A stretch of 64,000 nt of DNA, taken from Alphaproteobacteria bacterium (GTDB lineage: Bacteria > Pseudomonadota > Alphaproteobacteria > CAAHEQ01 > UBA3637). A program made the position numbers and the translations under genes. The notes under the pieces are model-generated. The model saw only the letters and a program-made list of their open reading frames with translations, ran no database searches and was not told the origin of the DNA. Numbering within the stretch: position 1 is the stretch's first letter; each line of letters begins with the position of its first letter. Location of the stretch: NCBI GenBank assembly GCA_017539265.1, contig JAFYHG010000008.1:1-64000 (forward strand), in the 5' to 3' direction. Positions 60,992 to 64,000 of this stretch are shown here, piece after piece.

Positions 60992-62503
60992 TTACGCATT
61001 ATCCGTTGGCACCAAAATATCCCGTTTCCCCGCAATATTGGGCTTGGAAATGACACCCTCCAATTCCATTTTATCAATTAAATCGGCCGCCCGATTATAT
61101 CCGATTCTCAATTGCCTTTGGATATAACTGGTGGATACTTTTTTATCCCGCAACACAATCGCCACCGCTTTATCGTAAAGGTTTCCCCCTTCCCCGATAT
61201 CAATCGGCGCATTACCGTTCGGCATATCTTCCTCAACCTCGGTAATAACGGCATCCACATACTGCGGCTCACCCTGGCTGCGCCAGAAATTCACCACGCG
61301 TTCTACTTCTTCGTCGCTGACAAAAGGTCCGTGTAACCTCAAAGGCTTGCTTCCTGCCGGCCGATAGAGCATATCACCCCGTCCCAATAACTGTTCGGCC
61401 CCCTGTTCGTCCAAAATCGTCCGGCTATCGATTTTATTCGTCACTTGGAAAGAAATCCGTGTCGGGAAGTTTGCTTTTATAAGGCCCGTGATGACATCCA
61501 CGCTCGGCCGCTGCGTTGCCAAAATTAAGTGAATACCCACCGCCCGTGCCATCTGTGCCAAGCGTAAGATCGGCGGCTCTGCTTCTTTACCGCATTGTCC
61601 CATCAAATCCGACATTTCATCCACAATCATCACAATATACGGCAGGGGTGTCAGGTCAAAAGGTTGTTCTTCAATAATCGGTTTCCCCGTTGTCGGATCA
61701 AAGCCTGTTTGCACACGGCGGGTTAAAACGCGCCCTTCCCGTGCCGCCTGTAATAATTTTTGGTTATAGCCATCAATATTACGTACCCCCAACTGACTCA
61801 TGGAACGATATCTGTCTTCCATTTCCCGCACCGCCCACTTCAGGGCTACGACCGCTTTCGGTGCATCCGTTACAACCGGTGTCAACAAATGCGGAATGTT
61901 GTTATAAACAGAAAGCTCTACCATTTTCGGATCCACCAATATCAAGCGGCATTCTGTCGGTGTGAACCGGTAAAGAAGGGATAAAATCATTGTGTTAATC
62001 GCCACTGATTTACCGGAACCGGTTGTCCCCGCGACCAACAAATGCGGCATTTTCGCCAAATCCGCATAGGTCGGATTCCCACCGATATCTTTACCCAAAA
62101 TCATGGGAAGGGCCCCCGTATTTGCTTTAAATTTCGATGATTCAACCAATTCCCGAATAAAGACCGTGTCTCGTTTCGGGTTCGGCATTTCAATCCCGAT
62201 GACATTTGACCCCGGCACCACGGCAATTCGAACGGACAGCGCCCGCATTTCCCGCGCAATATCATCCGATAGGGCAATTACTCGCGATGTTTTTACCCCT
62301 GACGCCGGCTCAAATTCATACAAAGTCACCACCGGCCCCGGATTAGCCCCCACAATTTTACCGCTAATTCCGAACTGAGCCAACACACTTTCCAATCCTT
62401 TGGAAATCTGTGCCATAGCTTCTTTTGTAATCGTTGCACCCGTCACTTTAGCCGGATTTAAAAGGTTAACATCCGGCAACTGATATTGACTTTGGGGAAC
62501 CAA
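60992..62503 (-). CDS. ftsK: FtsK, motor domain part (separated from its N-terminus by TAG)
   Basis: A 503-aa open frame with a TTG at its 5' end and no RBS, so it is better read as the rest of one gene that runs 63367 to 60992. It holds the RecA-like motor: Walker [15 protein letters not shown], Walker [35 protein letters not shown], and the C-terminal gamma winged helix ([20 protein letters not shown]). FtsK pumps DNA at the septum and activates XerCD at dif. The full length with the stop skipped is 791 aa, the usual size. Confidence 0.92.
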   Translation of the reverse strand: MVPQSQYQLPDVNLLNPAKVTGATITKEAMAQISKGLESVLAQFGISGKIVGANPGPVVTLYEFEPASGVKTSRVIALSDDIAREMRALSVRIAVVPGSNVIGIEMPNPKRDTVFIRELVESSKFKANTGALPMILGKDIGGNPTYADLAKMPHLLVAGTTGSGKSVAINTMILSLLYRFTPTECRLILVDPKMVELSVYNNIPHLLTPVVTDAPKAVVALKWAVREMEDRYRSMSQLGVRNIDGYNQKLLQAAREGRVLTRRVQTGFDPTTGKPIIEEQPFDLTPLPYIVMIVDEMSDLMGQCGKEAEPPILRLAQMARAVGIHLILATQRPSVDVITGLIKANFPTRISFQVTNKIDSRTILDEQGAEQLLGRGDMLYRPAGSKPLRLHGPFVSDEEVERVVNFWRSQGEPQYVDAVITEVEEDMPNGNAPIDIGEGGNLYDKAVAIVLRDKKVSTSYIQRQLRIGYNRAADLIDKMELEGVISKPNIAGKRDILVPTDNA

Positions 62504-62536
62504 AGTCGGTTCGATTCTGGGTGCCGGTGCTTTTTT

Positions 62537-63367
62537 CTATAACTTTTTAACTTTTTTCAAGGGCTCTACAACTTTTTCCGCTTTATGCAAAGTTTTCATC
62601 CATTCGGCCCATTTATCCATAACCGGTTTTAATGTCCAATTCTTGGCCGGAATCACCATCGGCAAAGCAAACAAAAGCGCCACCCCCAACAAGGCATACG
62701 GGTACCCCCATAATAAACTGATGGCAATACTTTTCGCCACCGGCTGGTGTATATGACTTACACCGCGCCCCAAGGCCCCCACATATTCCAAAACGGCCAT
62801 CCACACAAAGACGAAATATAATCCCAACAACCAATAACATCTGTGTTTTAACGGCATCCGCCACATCCATTTTAGGGCCACCACACCCATTTTAAACATG
62901 ATCCGAAACCCTTTGGCCACTATTTTTACTGCCCGTTTTACAGGCACCATCCAAATAAAGATAAGGGCAGCACATAAAATCAGCCCCAGCCCCAAACGTA
63001 CCCATCCCCCGTTCATATAGGGGATTTTATTCATCCACACACCGATTAATCCACCGTGGGGATCTGCAAGTAAGCACCCCAAAGCAAGCACCGGTATCAT
63101 CATAATCAACCGAATTTTAACCTTTTTCCCAAACCAAACACCTGCGCTCCACGCCAAGAGGGCAATTATCACAATCCATCCGGCCCATCCCGCACATTGA
63201 GCTAAAATATCGGCACTATAGGCCCCTATTTTTCCGAGCCAATTATGCGTTACCCCACCCACCGTATTTAGTGATGCATCTGATTTCTGATACGACATCC
63301 CCGCCAACGTCAGGCCAATTCCTAAAGCCGCCAATATGCCGGATTTAAATACAGTTTTTAAACGCAT
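62537..63367 (-). CDS. ftsK: FtsK, N-terminal membrane part, ending in a TAG at codon 277
   Basis: The 276-aa N-terminal half of FtsK: about four membrane helices (GILAALGIGLTLAGMSY; WIVIIALLAWSAGVWFG; IRLIMMIPVLALGCLLAD; LGLGLILCAALIFIWM) followed by more hydrophobic segments and a Lys/Pro-rich end PLKKVKKL. TAG at 62537-62539 interrupts it. The same frame continues [11 protein letters not shown] into the motor, so the two parts belong to one gene. Either this is an error or mutation, or the two halves work as separate chains. The start overlaps the hdaA end by 23 nt. Confidence 0.85.
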   Translation of the reverse strand: MRLKTVFKSGILAALGIGLTLAGMSYQKSDASLNTVGGVTHNWLGKIGAYSADILAQCAGWAGWIVIIALLAWSAGVWFGKKVKIRLIMMIPVLALGCLLADPHGGLIGVWMNKIPYMNGGWVRLGLGLILCAALIFIWMVPVKRAVKIVAKGFRIMFKMGVVALKWMWRMPLKHRCYWLLGLYFVFVWMAVLEYVGALGRGVSHIHQPVAKSIAISLLWGYPYALLGVALLFALPMVIPAKNWTLKPVMDKWAEWMKTLHKAEKVVEPLKKVKKL

Positions 63368-64000
63368 TTTGATCTCCTATTTTAATTAAAGCCTCTTTAA
63401 TCACCGGTATGGTAATTTTCCGTCCCTGTGCAAGCGACAACGCATCTGCCGTTTGGATCAGGTTTTGGATAGCCCCAAAAGACCGCGGCATATGCGTCAC
63501 GGCAAACGCCACAACCCCTTCATCAACAATAATCTGACGCTCGGCAAAAGTTTGTGTCAACACTTCTTTTATAAACGCCTCATCCGGCAGTCCGATAGCT
63601 GCTTTCGGCACCGATTGTATCCGTGTTTTCAAATCCGTCAGGCGAAATTCCGGCACTTTTTTTGCCGTCAACAACAGGTATCCGCCCAAATCCCTCAAAA
63701 AATTGAACAAGTGAAACAATGCTTCTTCACTGGCCAAATTTTCCACATTTTCCACCACGATTTTCTTTTGAAAATAGGGCATAAAATCATCCGTAAGGCT
63801 CGCCGCATCGATTTTATATTCGGAAAAAATGCTGGCCAGATGTGTTTTTCCCGATCCTTTTTCTCCATAGATTAAAACGCACGGCACCGGCCAATTCGGC
63901 CATTTATCTATCCACGATACGGCTTCCTGATTACAAGGCGCCACAACAAAGTCCTCCCGCCCGAAGGCCTTTCGGTATGAAAGTGCAAGTGGCAGTTGGA
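63345..64000 (-). CDS. hdaA: DnaA-related regulatory protein HdaA (cut by window edge)
   Basis: The frame is open to the window end at 64000. It shows QLPLALSYR, then AFGREDFVVAPCNQEA, the usual HdaA start, so GTG at 63944 is not the true start. Walker A is YGEKGSGKTHLA. The sensor region IGLPDEAFIKEVLTQTFAERQ and PRSFGAIQNLIQTADAL fit. HdaA stimulates ATP hydrolysis by DnaA at the sliding clamp; the QLPLAL sequence is the clamp-binding motif near the N-terminus. At most a few residues are missing at the 5' end. Confidence 0.9.
   Translation of the reverse strand, partial: QLPLALSYRKAFGREDFVVAPCNQEAVSWIDKWPNWPVPCVLIYGEKGSGKTHLASIFSEYKIDAASLTDDFMPYFQKKIVVENVENLASEEALFHLFNFLRDLGGYLLLTAKKVPEFRLTDLKTRIQSVPKAAIGLPDEAFIKEVLTQTFAERQIIVDEGVVAFAVTHMPRSFGAIQNLIQTADALSLAQGRKITIPVIKEALIKIGDQNAFKNCI

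Noticed and set aside
4321-63367. General reassignment of TAA or TAG to Lys
   Set aside because: Most genes here end at TAA and several at TAG (kdsD, LRR copy 5) exactly where their families end.
1-64000. tRNA or rRNA genes
   Set aside because: I scanned the intergenic gaps by eye for T-arm and acceptor patterns and found none. The gaps are mostly under 250 nt and taken up by promoters and terminators.

Overview
The window looks like a chromosomal segment of an alphaproteobacterium with about 45% GC. Evidence for this is an F0 operon with two b-type subunits and no F1 genes beside it, a DnaA-like HdaA next to ftsK, a phoH-ybeY-corC operon, an mnmE/mnmG pair, lipid A genes (kdsD, lpxL-type, lpxK, waaA), an LptM-like lipoprotein, and a GAAC-N7-GAAC alphaproteobacterial SOS box in front of recA. 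The many secreted proteins of unknown function and the pilin-like Cys-rich proteins suggest a host- or gut-associated lineage, such as the uncultured gut RF32/CAG-239 type. That placement is inference.

Layout: 1-7752 (+) is a tandem array of five related leucine-rich-repeat (LRR) genes, the first cut by the window edge and the fourth broken by a stop codon. They share an N-terminal domain, a variable number of 23-residue LRRs and, except for the last copy, a basic C-terminal tail. All are joined by 12-nt spacers that carry the ribosome binding site (RBS). From 7756 to 15792 (-) come kdsD, mnmG, a histidine phosphatase, mnmE, engB, yidC, yidD, rnpA and rpmH. At 15892-17844 lie a small Cys-containing secreted protein and an odd prepilin-like Cys-rich/Ser-rich protein. 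At 17942-22322 (-) is the ATP synthase F0 operon, led by a BI-1 family protein and a DsbA-like protein. Next come a YwqK/MORN-like protein, xerC and the divergent priA, two unknown proteins, the corC-ybeY-phoH operon (-), and a large PilV-like prepilin (+). At 32192-36404 (-) gyrA heads a packed series of small genes ending in a cyclophilin and an LptM-like lipoprotein. After a VWA/YfbK protein (-) come valS, an unknown membrane protein, pheS and pheT (+), then rpmI-rplT (-). The 46-53 kb part holds small unknown proteins, comM/yifB, recA and an EamA transporter. The end holds a SPOR-tailed D,D-carboxypeptidase, two OmpA-like lipoproteins, lpxL-lpxK-waaA, a winged-helix regulator, lolA, ftsK and hdaA, the last cut by the window edge.

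Four genes carry lesions although the sequence beyond each lesion still encodes conserved protein: mnmE (one-base frameshift before FCIGK), rplT (TAA at codon 93), ftsK (TAG at codon 277) and LRR copy 4 (TAA at codon 57). The three nonsense codons all fit a Lys codon with A changed to T. Sequencing or assembly error, population polymorphism, real decay or leaky readthrough cannot be told apart from the sequence alone.

The least described elements are the LRR array, the two prepilin-like proteins with Cys-rich tails and possible in-frame palindromic repeats, and the small-gene series behind gyrA. No tRNA, rRNA, CRISPR array, transposase or prophage was seen.
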